Shown in pieces: positions 46,808 to 56,812 of a stretch of DNA of 64,000 nt. The position numbers and the translations under genes were made by a program. Below the pieces are notes generated by a model, which saw nothing but the letters and a program-made list of their open reading frames with translations, had not been told where the DNA came from and searched no databases. Position 1 is the first letter of the stretch. Each line of letters opens with the position of its first letter. The DNA lies in NCBI GenBank assembly GCA_021397845.1, contig JAHSVC010000072.1, positions 1,614,001-1,678,000 of the forward strand. The letters run 5' to 3'. Origin of the DNA: Areca catechu. Taxonomy: Eukaryota > Streptophyta > Magnoliopsida > Arecales > Arecaceae.

Positions 46808-48608
46808 TGTGAGAATCGGGCCATTGGGCTGAAGTTGGCAGGCCCAGCCGACTTCAACCCAGCGAAAGGAAAAAAAAAAAAAAAGAGATGGGACAAGCGA
46901 TGGCAGAGCCGGAACAGGGGAGGTTTCCTCACCCTTAACGGCCGGCGATTTCGCCGAAGACTTCGAGGGAGGAGCCGTAAGGGAGAGGGAGTCGGTCGGC
47001 GTCGTAGTTGAAGTTGATTGGGACTCGATTGGGCGGAACTCGTTTTCCAAACGGTGAGGGAAACGTCGATTGATTTCTATAAAACCCCGTCACCACCGAT
47101 GATTCGAGACCATCAAGCCCTCCCCACGTGGTTGTTTTTCTTATCCGACGAGCATTCAAGAGATCGACGAGGTCCGGTGAGATTTTTAAAGGATTTCATT
47201 TAGTTTTTTTATTGAGATTGTTTGGTTGTTTTTTTTTGGGTTGGGGCGTGGATTACTGTGGCTGCGCCACCACCGTCCGTCGAGGTCTGTCGAGATCTCC
47301 CAGGCAACCACCTCCCATGGCTGTCGCCGGCAACCATGGGGGAAAGATCGGTGCGGGGGCCGAGGGAGAGGCAGGGGGGATGGTTCGGAAGAAGAAAAAA
47401 AAGGGAGAAGCCCTGTTCCGTGAAAAAAAAAGGAAAAAATGAGGAGAGAGAAAATGAGGAGAGAGGAGAGAGAATGTAAGGAGAAAGAAAGAGGGAGAAA
47501 AATATTTTATAATAATATATTGTTATAGGAGAGAGAGGATCGGGAAGTTTTCTCAGAATTCGTGCAACTAGAAATTTAGATTTTAATTAAATTATTTATG
47601 TAGGAAATCAGTCCCTGAACAGGAAGGCGTTGTGTAGATCTCGGGTACAGACTAGTTCAGGTGTAGATAATTGATTTTTGAGATGTAAGGATTTTAGACA
47701 TGATCATCAGTATTATTTTATATGGCATGGTTTTGATCCGAGTATATGAGCATTGGCATGCATGATTTGTTGTTGCATGATGTAGTTGAGTTTTCATGAT
47801 GGACAATATGACCATGATGGTTATTATTTATATTTTTTGATACTATGCTTATCAAAGAAAATTATTTTGAATGGTTTGGTCTATGACACCGGATATCGAG
47901 TGGGTTGGACCACGATATCGGTTATTGAATGAGTTGGACCATGACACTGGTTATCGAGTGGGTTGGACCACGATACCAGTTATTGATTGGTTGGGATTAT
48001 GACACTGGTTATCGAGTGGGTTGGACCACGATACTAGTCATTGAGTGGATTGGACCATGACACCGGATGTCGAGTGGGTTGGACCACGATACGATTATTG
48101 AATGGACCATGATGCCAGTTATTGAGTGGGTTGACCACGATACTAGTTATGGAATGGATTGGACTATATGATATCGAGTTGTTTGATTGCATGATATGAT
48201 ATTCTAGTATGTTCATGCTATTTTTAGAAATGTATATATATTGATGTGATCATATGGAAAACTTACTGGGCTGTAGAGCTCACCCCCTACTTTTGTTTTT
48301 ATTTTCCAGAGACTCAGGATACATAGTGAGGATGGGCTGGGCGTGAGACGAAGCTTCATTAATGTTGAGTTAGTTAGTTAGTTAGAGTTAGTTTCGATTA
48401 CTGATGCTGTTGTGAATCAGTTGACAATTAGTGATATTGATTTAATAAATGGATTGTTTAATTGTTGATAAATTGTTTATAAAATATAGTTTTATTTTGA
48501 TGTGTTTGACTTTTGTGTACCTAGGCCTTGCATGATCTCTAGGGTAAAACCTAGGGTTTGTGCGGTCGATCACGTAGCCGATTCCGATACTGGATTCGGG
48601 ACGTGATA
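46808..48608 (+). repeat. 5' LTR of the gag-only gypsy element
   Basis: Starts tgtgagaatcgggccattgg, ends acgtgata. Contains a purine-rich low-complexity part (about 47380-47500) and a 58-bp minisatellite (47883-48175). Open frames inside it are chance. Confidence 0.92.
47883..48175 (+). repeat. 58-bp minisatellite in the 5' LTR, about five units
   Basis: Each unit is two 29-bp halves, atgacaccgg.tatcgagtgg and cacgata..ggttattgaatg, both ending gttggacc or a close variant. In the 3' LTR the array spans about 51562-51780 with about four units. Confidence 0.88.
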
Positions 48609-48758
48609 GAATGGTATCAGAGCAAACCAGGTTCTAGGATCTTAGGGTAAGCTCATCGAGAGAGTGTGGGTTGATTCATAGGTGGGGTAGATACTGTGGC
48701 ATGTTTTGATCATCTAAGTGTTAGTTGTATACTAATAATGACTGGTGTAGGATTTCCA

Positions 48759-50000
48759 TGGCACGTGGTAGTGGATGTGGACGTGCTAGGAGGCCCACAA
48801 GATTTACGGATGGATCAAATGCTTAGGATCCTATAGAGCAGCACGAGGATACTGGGGTCTATATGATGATGAGGAACATTCACAGGAACCAATGCCCAAT
48901 CCCATGGACAACACTGGTGATGAGGAGCATCCACGGGACCGGCCCAATCCTTTGGATAACACTCCGGAGACTGGGACTGCAGAAACAGGAACACCGGGAG
49001 GATCTGGAGTTCAGCCTGGGGACCAGGTGGGTCTTCCTCAGTTGATGCAATTTTTGGCACAACAGCAAGCCACTGAAAGAACTGATATGCTAAGATTAAT
49101 GGAAGCACAACAATAGCAGCAACAGTTCATGCAGCAGCTTTATTACAACAACAACAGCTAGAAGTTAGGAATCCACAAGAACGATAAATCACTTTGATAG
49201 ATTTCAAGAAGTATGCGCCACTAGTATTCAAGAAAATATCTGATCCCATGGAGGCAGAGGGTTGGGTAAAGGCTGTAGAAAAAGTATTTCAAGCCTTGCG
49301 GTGTCCGGAAGGGGAGAAGGTTACTTTTGCTACATTCTTGTTACAAGATGAGGCAGCTGCTTGGTGGGAGTTGGAGCTTGGGAAGCAAGGACCAAACAAT
49401 GCACCTTTTACCTGGACGAAATTCAGAAAGGTTTTCTATGAGAGGTACTTTCCTAAAAGTGTTCGGGTACAAAAACTTCGAGAATTGATTGCTTGGAGCA
49501 AGGTAACTTAACTGTTTCTCAGTATTCTGCAAAGTTTGAGAATTATCGAGATATGCTCCATCATTGTTAGCAGATGTAGGGATTCGGGCCAGGAAATTTG
49601 AAAACAGACTTAGAAGTTGGATTAGCATCAGGTGATTGCCTTCGAGCTATCTACCTATAAAGAGTGTCAACAAGGCACTAATTATAGAAAGAGGATTGGA
49701 TGCTGCTTAGGCAAAGAGAGAAAAAGCTTTAAAGAAAAGATCCAAATCAGAAGAATTTCAGGATCAAACTAATAAAAATGCTGAAGCAAGGACAAGGAAG
49801 CCTGACAGAGTTGATATCCAGTGCTACCGGTGTGGGGACCGCACTTAAGCGAAACTATACTGGCCAAGAGGGAAATGTTATAATTGTGGGAAAGGGGGGT
49901 CACTGCAGCTGCGTGTCATATTGGTTAGGGGTCACAACACCAAGCACCTCAAGCATCGCGTGATGGACTCAACAAGGAGGACAACAGAAGTCGGGTACCC
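48759..50000 (+). pseudogene. gypsy gag of the nested element (broken)
   Basis: Starts at ATG 48759 with MARGSGCGRARRPTRFTDGS, then a TAG. 48892-49116 is Pro/Gly/Thr-rich with a Gln-rich end (LMQFLAQQQATERTDMLRLM). 49194-49505 is the capsid domain: FKKYAPLVFKKISDPMEAEG, FATFLLQDEAAAWWELELGK and FTWTKFRKVFYERYFPKSVR, the Retrotrans_gag signature with the AAxWW motif. A CYNCGKGGH zinc knuckle is near 49873. After the knuckle there is no pol; the sequence runs non-coding into the purine tract. Confidence 0.85.
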
Positions 50001-50449
50001 AGGGACAGGTGTACGCGCTTACGCAGCAGCAGAATGCCAATGCATCCAATTCAACGGTGACATGTATGATTAGGTTATGATCATTTGGGAGGAATACAGA
50101 TGATTAAAATCATAATGACATGATGATTATTAGGATATAATAAGAATAGTATAGAGCTCAGGTTATAATAACATGGAATTGTGGTGAGTGCTATGATAGA
50201 TATGAGCGGTATTGAATTCAGGTCATGATTGTTTGAAATTGTGATATAAGAGATTAAGAAATTAACATCATGATTAGTGAGACATGACATAAATTATTGG
50301 AAGGATTTATTAGTGAATCTAGATGGTTTAGTAAATTATATCGGAGTGTGCAGTGGAAGCGTAGTGATTTAGGAGTGTTTTGATGCGAGCACTGATTTAG
50401 ATCTCAATCAAGGTAATTTCGAGGACGAATTATTTTAACGGGGGGAGAA

Positions 50450-52228
50450 TGTGAGAATCGGGCCATTGGGTTGAAGTCGGCGGCCAGCCGACTTCAACCC
50501 AGCGAAAGGAAAAAAAAAAAGAGACGGGACGAGCGATGGCAGAGCCGGAATAGGGGAGGTTCCTGACCCTTAACCGGCCGGCGATTTCGTTGAAGACTTT
50601 GAGGAGGAGCCGTAAGGGGAGAGGGAGTTGGTCGGCGTCGTGGTTGAAGTGATTGGGACTCGATTGGGTGGAATTCGTTTTTCCAAACGGTGAGGGAAAC
50701 GTCGATTGATTTCTATAAAACCTCGTCACCATCGATGATTCGAGACCATCAAGCCCTCCCCATGCGGTTGTTTTTCTCCGACGCGCATTCGAGAGATCGA
50801 CGAGGTCCGGTGAGATTTTTAAGGATTTCATTTAGTTTTTTTTTATTGGGATTGTTCGGTTGTTTTTTTGGGTTGGGACCGTGGATTACTATGGCTGCGC
50901 CACCACGTCCGTCAAGGTCTATCGAGATCTCGGGCAACCACCTCCCATGGCTGTCGCCGGCAACCATGGGGGAAAGACTGGTGCGGCGGGCCGAGAGAGA
51001 GGCAGGGGGATGGTTCGGAAGAAGAGAAGAAAGAAGGAAGAAGAAAAAAAAAAGGGAGAAGCCCTGTTCTGTGGAAAAAAAAAAGAAAAAAAAATAAGGA
51101 GATAGAAAGAGGAGAGAGAAGATGATGAGAGAGAAGATGAGGAGAGAGGAGAGAGAATGTAAGGAGAAAGAAAGAGGGAGAATAATATTTTATAATAATA
51201 TACTGTTATAGGAGAGAGAGGATCAGGAAGTTTTCTCAGAATTCGTGCAACTAGAAATTTAGATTTTAATTAAATTATTTATATAGGAAATCGGTCCCCT
51301 GAACAGGAAGGCATTGCGCAGATCTTGGGTACAGACTAGTTCAGGTGTAGATAATTGATTTTTGAGAGGTAAGGATTATGGACATGATCACCAGTATTGT
51401 TTTACATGCATGGTTTTGATCCGAGTATATGAGCATTGGCATGCATGATTTGTTGTTGTATGATGTAGTTAAGTTTTCATGATGGACAATATGACCATGA
51501 TGGTTATTATATTTTCGGATACTATGATTATCAAAGAAAATTATTTTGAATGGTTTGGTTTATGACACGGATATCGAGTGGATTGGACCACGATATCGGT
51601 ATTGAATGAGTGGACATGACACTGGTTATTGAGTGGGTTGGACCACGATACCAGTCATTGAGTGGATTGGACCATAACAACGGATGTCGAGTGGGTTGAA
51701 CCACGATACCGCTTATTGAATGGACCATGACGCGGTTATCAAGTGGGTTAGACCACGATACCGTTTATGGAATGGATTGGACTATATGATATCGAGTTGT
51801 TTGATTGCATAATACGATATTCTAGTATGTTCATGCTATTTTAGAAATGTATATATTATTGGTGTGATCATATGGAAAACTTACTGGGCTATAGAGCTCA
51901 CCCCCTACTTTGTTTTCTATTTTCCAGAGACTCAGGATATATAGTGAGGATTGGGCTGGGCGTGAGACGAAGCTTCATTAATGTTGAGTTAGTTAGTAGT
52001 TAGAGTTAGTTTCGGTTACTGATGCTTATTGTGAATCAGTAGACCAATTTGTAATATTGATTTAATAAATGGATTGTTTAATTGTTGATAAATTATTTAT
52101 AAAAAATTAGTTTTAATTTGATGTGTTTGACTTTGGTGTACCTAGGCCTTGCATGATCTCTAGGATAAAACCTAGGGTTTGGTGGTTGGTCACGTAGCCG
52201 ATTCCGGTGCTGGATTCGGGGCGTGACA
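50450..52228 (+). repeat. 3' LTR of the gag-only gypsy element
   Basis: Starts tgtgagaatcgggccattgg, ends gcgtgaca. Collinear with the 5' LTR with many small indels, and one fewer minisatellite unit. Confidence 0.92.
51562..51780 (+). repeat. 58-bp minisatellite in the 3' LTR, about four units
   Basis: Same alternating halves as in the 5' LTR, with one unit fewer and more 1-2-bp deletions. Confidence 0.85.
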
Positions 52229-53543
52229 GGCTATATATATCTCATTCATGAAAAGTCACAGTCATTGGATATGTTCAAAAATTGTAAGGTTGAAGTTGAG
52301 AACCAACAACAAGAGGATTAAAAGCATCAGATCTGATCGTGGTAGTGAATACTATGGTAGATATGATGGTTCAGGTGAACAACATCCAGTACCTTTTGCT
52401 AAATTCCTAGAGGAATGCGGTATCGTTCCACAGTACACTATGCCGGGTTCACCCACCATGAATGGTGTTGCTGAAAGACGAAACAGAACGCTTAAAACAT
52501 GGTAAGAAGTATGATTAGTCATTCTACCTACCTAACTCACTCTAGGAAGAAGCACTTAAGACAGCAGCATATGTCCTTAACAGAGTTCAACTAAAGCAAC
52601 TACCAAAACCCCTTATGAACTTGGACGGGCAGGAAACCTAGTATAAATCACTTACATGTTTGGGGATGTCCAGCTGAGGCAAGGCCTTATAGGCCTAATG
52701 AAAAGAAACTGGACTCAAGATGGAGAGTTGTTATTTTATTGGATACTCTGAAAGATCCAGAGGGTATAAGTTTATGATCCCACGACTAAGTTAATTTTCG
52801 AGTCGGGAAATGCACGATTCTTTGAGGATGTTAAGTTTGTGGGGGGAGATATAGCTAAGGACTCTGTCTTTGAAGAGGAATATGTTAATATTCCCACTGG
52901 TGTCATTGGCATTGGTCAGGATTTTATTTCTGACATTGTTCAAGACAACAAATCAAGACAAGGTCGAAAAACCTCTAATTCAAGAAATTATTCCAGAAGA
53001 ACAAACTCTAGTACCTCAAGAACCTATGCCATTAAGAAGATAGTCCACTAGAGAGAGGAGAAGTGCAGTGTCAGATGATTACATTATATTTCTCCAAGAA
53101 AGAGGTAGACATTGGAGTAAATATATTTTTTGGTTTTATATGTCGATGATATATTGCTTGCCAGCAGCGATATAAGCTTAATGCACGAAACCAAGAGATT
53201 TCTAGCTAAGAATTTGAGATGAAATATCTTGGTGACGCCTCTTTTGTATTAGGCATACAAATACCGGGATCATTCTCAGGATATTCTAGGATTATCACAA
53301 AAGAGCTATATCGAGAAGGTTCTAAAAGGTATGGCATGTAAAATTTCAAACCAGGAGATACTCCTGTGGCTAAGGAGACAAGTTTGGTCTATATCAGTGC
53401 CCTAACTTGGAGAAAGAGGAAATGCAGAAGATTCCCTATGCATCAGTAGTAGGGAGTCTAATGTATGCTCAAGTTTGTATGCGTCCGGATATTGTGTACG
53501 TCACTGGGATGTTGGGTAGATATTTGAGCAATCCAGGAGGAGC
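52229..53543 (+). pseudogene. copia integrase end and reverse transcriptase remnants
   Basis: Integrase resumes with IYLIHEKSQSLDMFK and RIKSIRSDRGSEYYGRYDGS, then ECGIVPQYTMPGSPTMNGVA and ERRNRTLK, the catalytic Asp/Glu end. Frame-shifted sequence follows to about 53117, where a gap in the family alignment occurs: the reverse transcriptase fingers and most of the palm are missing, and sequence restarts near the catalytic YVDD strand (tatgtcgatgatatattgct, about 53139). Then YASVVGSLMYAQVCMRPDIV and LGRYLSNPG. Confidence 0.82.
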
Positions 53544-55089
53544 TGTTGCCCAGGTGGCTTAGTCCCAAGAGGGGGGTGAATTGGGAATTACAAAATTTCG
53601 CAAGTATGTGCACAAGTAATTTCAATTAGTGGTTAGGTGCTGTGTTAACAGAGAATGAATGCAGAAGCTAAAAGATAAAAAACATAACATAAACAAAGCA
53701 TATTTATAGTGGTTCGGAGCAACCAGCTCCTACGTCCACTATCCAAGTTCACAACTCGTGATTTCCACTATATCCCCAAACCGGAATACAGTCGGATTAT
53801 TTTGCAGGCTCACAATCCCAACCTCTATACTTTGGTTTTTGAAATCGGCTCACCAAAGAAACCCAAGCTAGGTTTTTACAGGTTCACTAAAACTCTACAC
53901 TTTGATTTTTAGATAGGCTCACCAAAGAAACCTCTACACTCTGGTTTTAAAAGCTCACCAAAGTAACATATTTGGTTTTTACAATAGGGCTCACCAATAA
54001 CCCAGATATCTAAATGATAGAATAAAAAAGCAACAATAAAGACAAACTCTGTTATCTGGGTGGTTGCCAATGCAGCTCGAGTGAAGATCCACTGAATGCT
54101 CTTCAATGCACTTCAATGGCTTCCTTGCTTTCCTCAAAAGGTGCTTCAAGCTTCTAGTAAGAGTGGTTGCAGGCTTGAAGGCAAACTTTAAAGCTCTAGT
54201 GCTCTCTCACTTCACTTCAATAAGTGTTCAATAAATGCTCAATAATTCATTAGCCCTTCAAGGATGTTCTCATACCTTATTTATAGAGACTTCAAATGCC
54301 TTCCCTTGATTTTGAACGTTGTAGACCGTTGGGAGGTGACAGGTTACTGTTGGAGCACTTTTGGAATTCAAAAACTAGAACTGGAACTAGCCATTGGAGG
54401 TGACCCCGTCATTCCAGTCGGCTTGGACAAACTTCGAGTCGGCTCGGATGAAGTTCGGGTCGACTAGGCTGAGTGCCAGTCAGCTAGCTTCCACAGCTAA
54501 GAAAATACCTCACTCTGGACGAGTCGGCTGGAATCTCAGAGGCTCTCAGACCATTCTCAACTGAGTTCTGGATGAGTCAGCTGGATCTAATTCAGTCGGC
54601 TCGGATTCCTGAGAATCTCATAACGTTTTTAACCTTGTTCTGGACGAGTCGGCTGGGCCTTGGTGCCAGTCAGCTGGATCTGTGTGCAGAGAATTCTCTT
54701 CAGTGACAGTGCCAGAGTCGGCCGGGTTGTCCTTCCAGTCGGCTCGAAGGGGTTCTTCAGCCAGAAACTTCATACTTCCAGAACACTTGTCCCTGCTTTA
54801 AAGTCTTCTTCAAGGACTTTTTACAATAAATTCAAGAAAAATTGAAGCTTGAAAGACTACTAGAAGTAACCCTTTAACTGATTTCAATAGGAAACTTTTT
54901 GTAGGGTTCTTCTTTACAAGATTCTAAATACTTTACAACTCAATACAAAACATTAAAGATTGTAGGAATTAAAAAGGTGTGTCAATGTAGTTGTCCTACA
55001 AAAACTTGTCAATCATTTGAAGAGTTGTTAGATAACTAAATGTATGCTCCAATGTTTTATTATCATCAAAATCACTTTAGGGGTCAACA
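53544..55089 (-). mobile_element. Probable solo LTR (copia type) nested in the copia RNase H region
   Basis: Insertion of 1546 bp starting tgttgcccag and ending ggggtcaaca, so its ends are TGTTG...CAACA. The flanks are ggagc (53539-53543) and tgagc (55090-55094), a 4-of-5 target duplication. The left end phrase cccaagaggggggtgaattg and the right end catcaaaatcac...gggtcaaca are of a kind I know from copia (Sirevirus-like) LTR ends read on the minus strand. Inside are direct repeats of ggctcaccaaagaaac (53840-53995) and agtcggctgg/agtcggctcgg (54415-54745). No genes. Confidence 0.7.
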
Positions 55090-56071
55090 TGAGCATTGGA
55101 AAGCAGCTAAACGGGTCTTACGGTACTTACAGAGAACAAAAAACTACATGCTCATGTATCGGAGGTAGAATCAGCTTGAGATCATTGGTTATACTGACTC
55201 CGATTTTGCTGGATGCCAAGATAGTATAAAATCTACATTGGGCTATATCTACCTGCTTGCCGGAGGTGCTATCTCTTGAAAGAGTGCTAAACAATCGCTT
55301 ATAGCCTCTTCTACCATGGCAGCAGAGTTCATAGCATGCTATGAGGCATCCAATCATCGAATATGGCTTCGAAATTTTATCACGGGGCTATGTATAGTGG
55401 ACGGTATTGAAAGGCCACTCAAGTTATTTTGTGATAATAAGTCAGTAGTTTTATATTAATAACAACAGGAGCTCAACGAATCAAAGCATATAGATATCAA
55501 GTTCCTGGTTGTTAAAGAAAGAGTTCAGAGTGGAAAGTTGTCTATTGAGCACATTGGTACAAACTCATGGTTGCGGATCCGCTACTAAAGGAGTGCCACC
55601 CAAGATATTCACGAGCACACTGCTCATAGGGTGTCATGTCAGTAGAGAATTTTCAGTTTTGGTGGGAGTTTGTATATTTTAGATGCTCTGTAATATAAAC
55701 ATTTTTCAGTTATTTCAGTTTTCTGCAGAAATAAAGTTTCGGCTTATTTACACTCTTTTTTGTTTGGTTTGATTTCACTGAGGTTTAAGGGTGGACCAGT
55801 TGGAAATAGGCATGTTAAGGTCACATTGCATGAAATTTCCTGCTACACATCCATATCATAATACATGTCATTCAATTGCATTATTATACGTGACCATTGA
55901 TGGGTTGAGTTACGATAATTGTAACAAAGACCGCTTTGATCCTATGTTGGTGTGGTTGATGGACCGGATTGGTTATAAATACATTTTAATAAGGACAGTA
56001 AAGTAAAGTTGAGCTCATTCGGTTATTTTTGCAAACATGTTATAAGGTTATACATATAGCCAAGTGGGGAT
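55090..56071 (+). pseudogene. copia RNase H (broken) and 3' untranslated part
   Basis: Continues directly from LSNPG before the solo LTR: EHWKAAKRVLRYLQRTKNYM, GYTDSDFAGCQDSIKSTLGY, IASSTMAAEFIACYEASNH, LKLFCDNKSVVLY, then SKHIDIKFLVVKERVQSGKL. The RNase H Asp and Glu positions are visible. Several frame breaks and a stop occur. Untranslated sequence then leads to the purine tract at about 56063. Confidence 0.85.
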
Positions 56072-56579
56072 TGTGGATTCTTAATCCAATATTGGGCTTA
56101 TATGTAAATAATAATGCTTTGTGGGCATTAAGGTTTGGCCCACTTAAAAGTGATCAATTATGTTTGAATTATTGGGGCCTTAATGTATCTAATAGGGTGT
56201 GGGCCTTTTAATGTGTAGAGACTTAAGGGTAATTTCTATTTTTATGATGGACAAAAATAGAAATCATAATAATGCTGTTGTTATATAAAAGCGGTTATGG
56301 TCCCAGATTACACGGGGTTATTCCTTTCTCCCGATATCCCATCATCGGAGAAGAAAATTCTAGAGAAGTAAGAAAAGGCTCATTAGGAAACCCGTGTGAA
56401 TCTAGAAGGCTAGCCGTGCGACACAGGAGTAGACCTTCAAATCCAGGCTTTCAAATATGGCTTCGGGTATGCTTCTGCTTATTGTTTGGTTTTTTCAATG
56501 ATATCACATGTTTATTTTTTGGGATTTGCTTTCAAATAGATTTCAGAATAATTCTATAAAAGAGAAATAATTCCTAACA
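56072..56579 (+). repeat. 3' LTR of the copia complex
   Basis: Starts tgtggattcttaatcc and ends aattcctaaca. The partner LTR starts ttTGGATC, so its first TG is mutated. Confidence 0.92.
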
Positions 56580-56585
56580 TCTGCT

Positions 56586-56778
56586 ATATAAGAAAGGCCG
56601 ACTTCATCTGAAGCAAAGAAAAGGGTACAATTCAGAAATCAAGAAGAGAGTACAAAGGAGGAGTGGTGCCTCTCCTGACATAATCTGAAGCCAAGAACAG
56701 TATAAGGCAATAAGAGCACCTGCTTGAGAAAAAAAGAGGGGTTCTTTCTCCCCCTCCTCCTCTTCTTCTTTTCTTCTT

Positions 56779-56812
<34 letters not shown>

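Larger units (their letters stand above)
46808..52228 (+). mobile_element. Gag-only gypsy-type LTR element (TR-GAG-like) nested in copia integrase
   Basis: Two LTRs of 1.8 kb (46808-48608 and 50450-52228) flank a 1.84-kb interior that has a TGGTATCAGAGC primer site (48612-48623), one gag frame and a cggggggagaa purine tract (50439-50449), but no protease, reverse transcriptase, RNase H or integrase. The target duplication ggcta is at 46803-46807 and 52229-52233. It is non-autonomous and must have used enzymes from another gypsy element. The layout matches what has been described in plants as terminal-repeat elements with a GAG domain. Confidence 0.92.
44013..56579 (+). mobile_element. Ty1/copia LTR retrotransposon carrying two nested insertions
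   Basis: LTRs at 44013-44522 and 56072-56579, TGGTATCAGAGCC primer site at 44525-44537, and a purine tract just before the 3' LTR (agtggggattg). Target duplication tctgct at 44007-44012 and 56580-56585. The inner order is gag, protease, integrase, reverse transcriptase, RNase H on the plus strand. The integrase is split by a gypsy element (46808-52228) and the RNase H boundary by a probable solo LTR (53544-55089). Without these the element is about 5.6 kb. A large piece of the reverse transcriptase is missing at about 53117. It sits just upstream of copy B. Confidence 0.92.

Noticed and set aside
46805..47479. Open frames in the gypsy LTR, repeated at 50430-51125
   Set aside because: Present in both LTRs with different frame breaks; non-coding LTR sequence.
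47883..48175. CRISPR array
   Set aside because: Regular 29-bp halves, but no unique spacers and it lies inside an LTR; it is a minisatellite.
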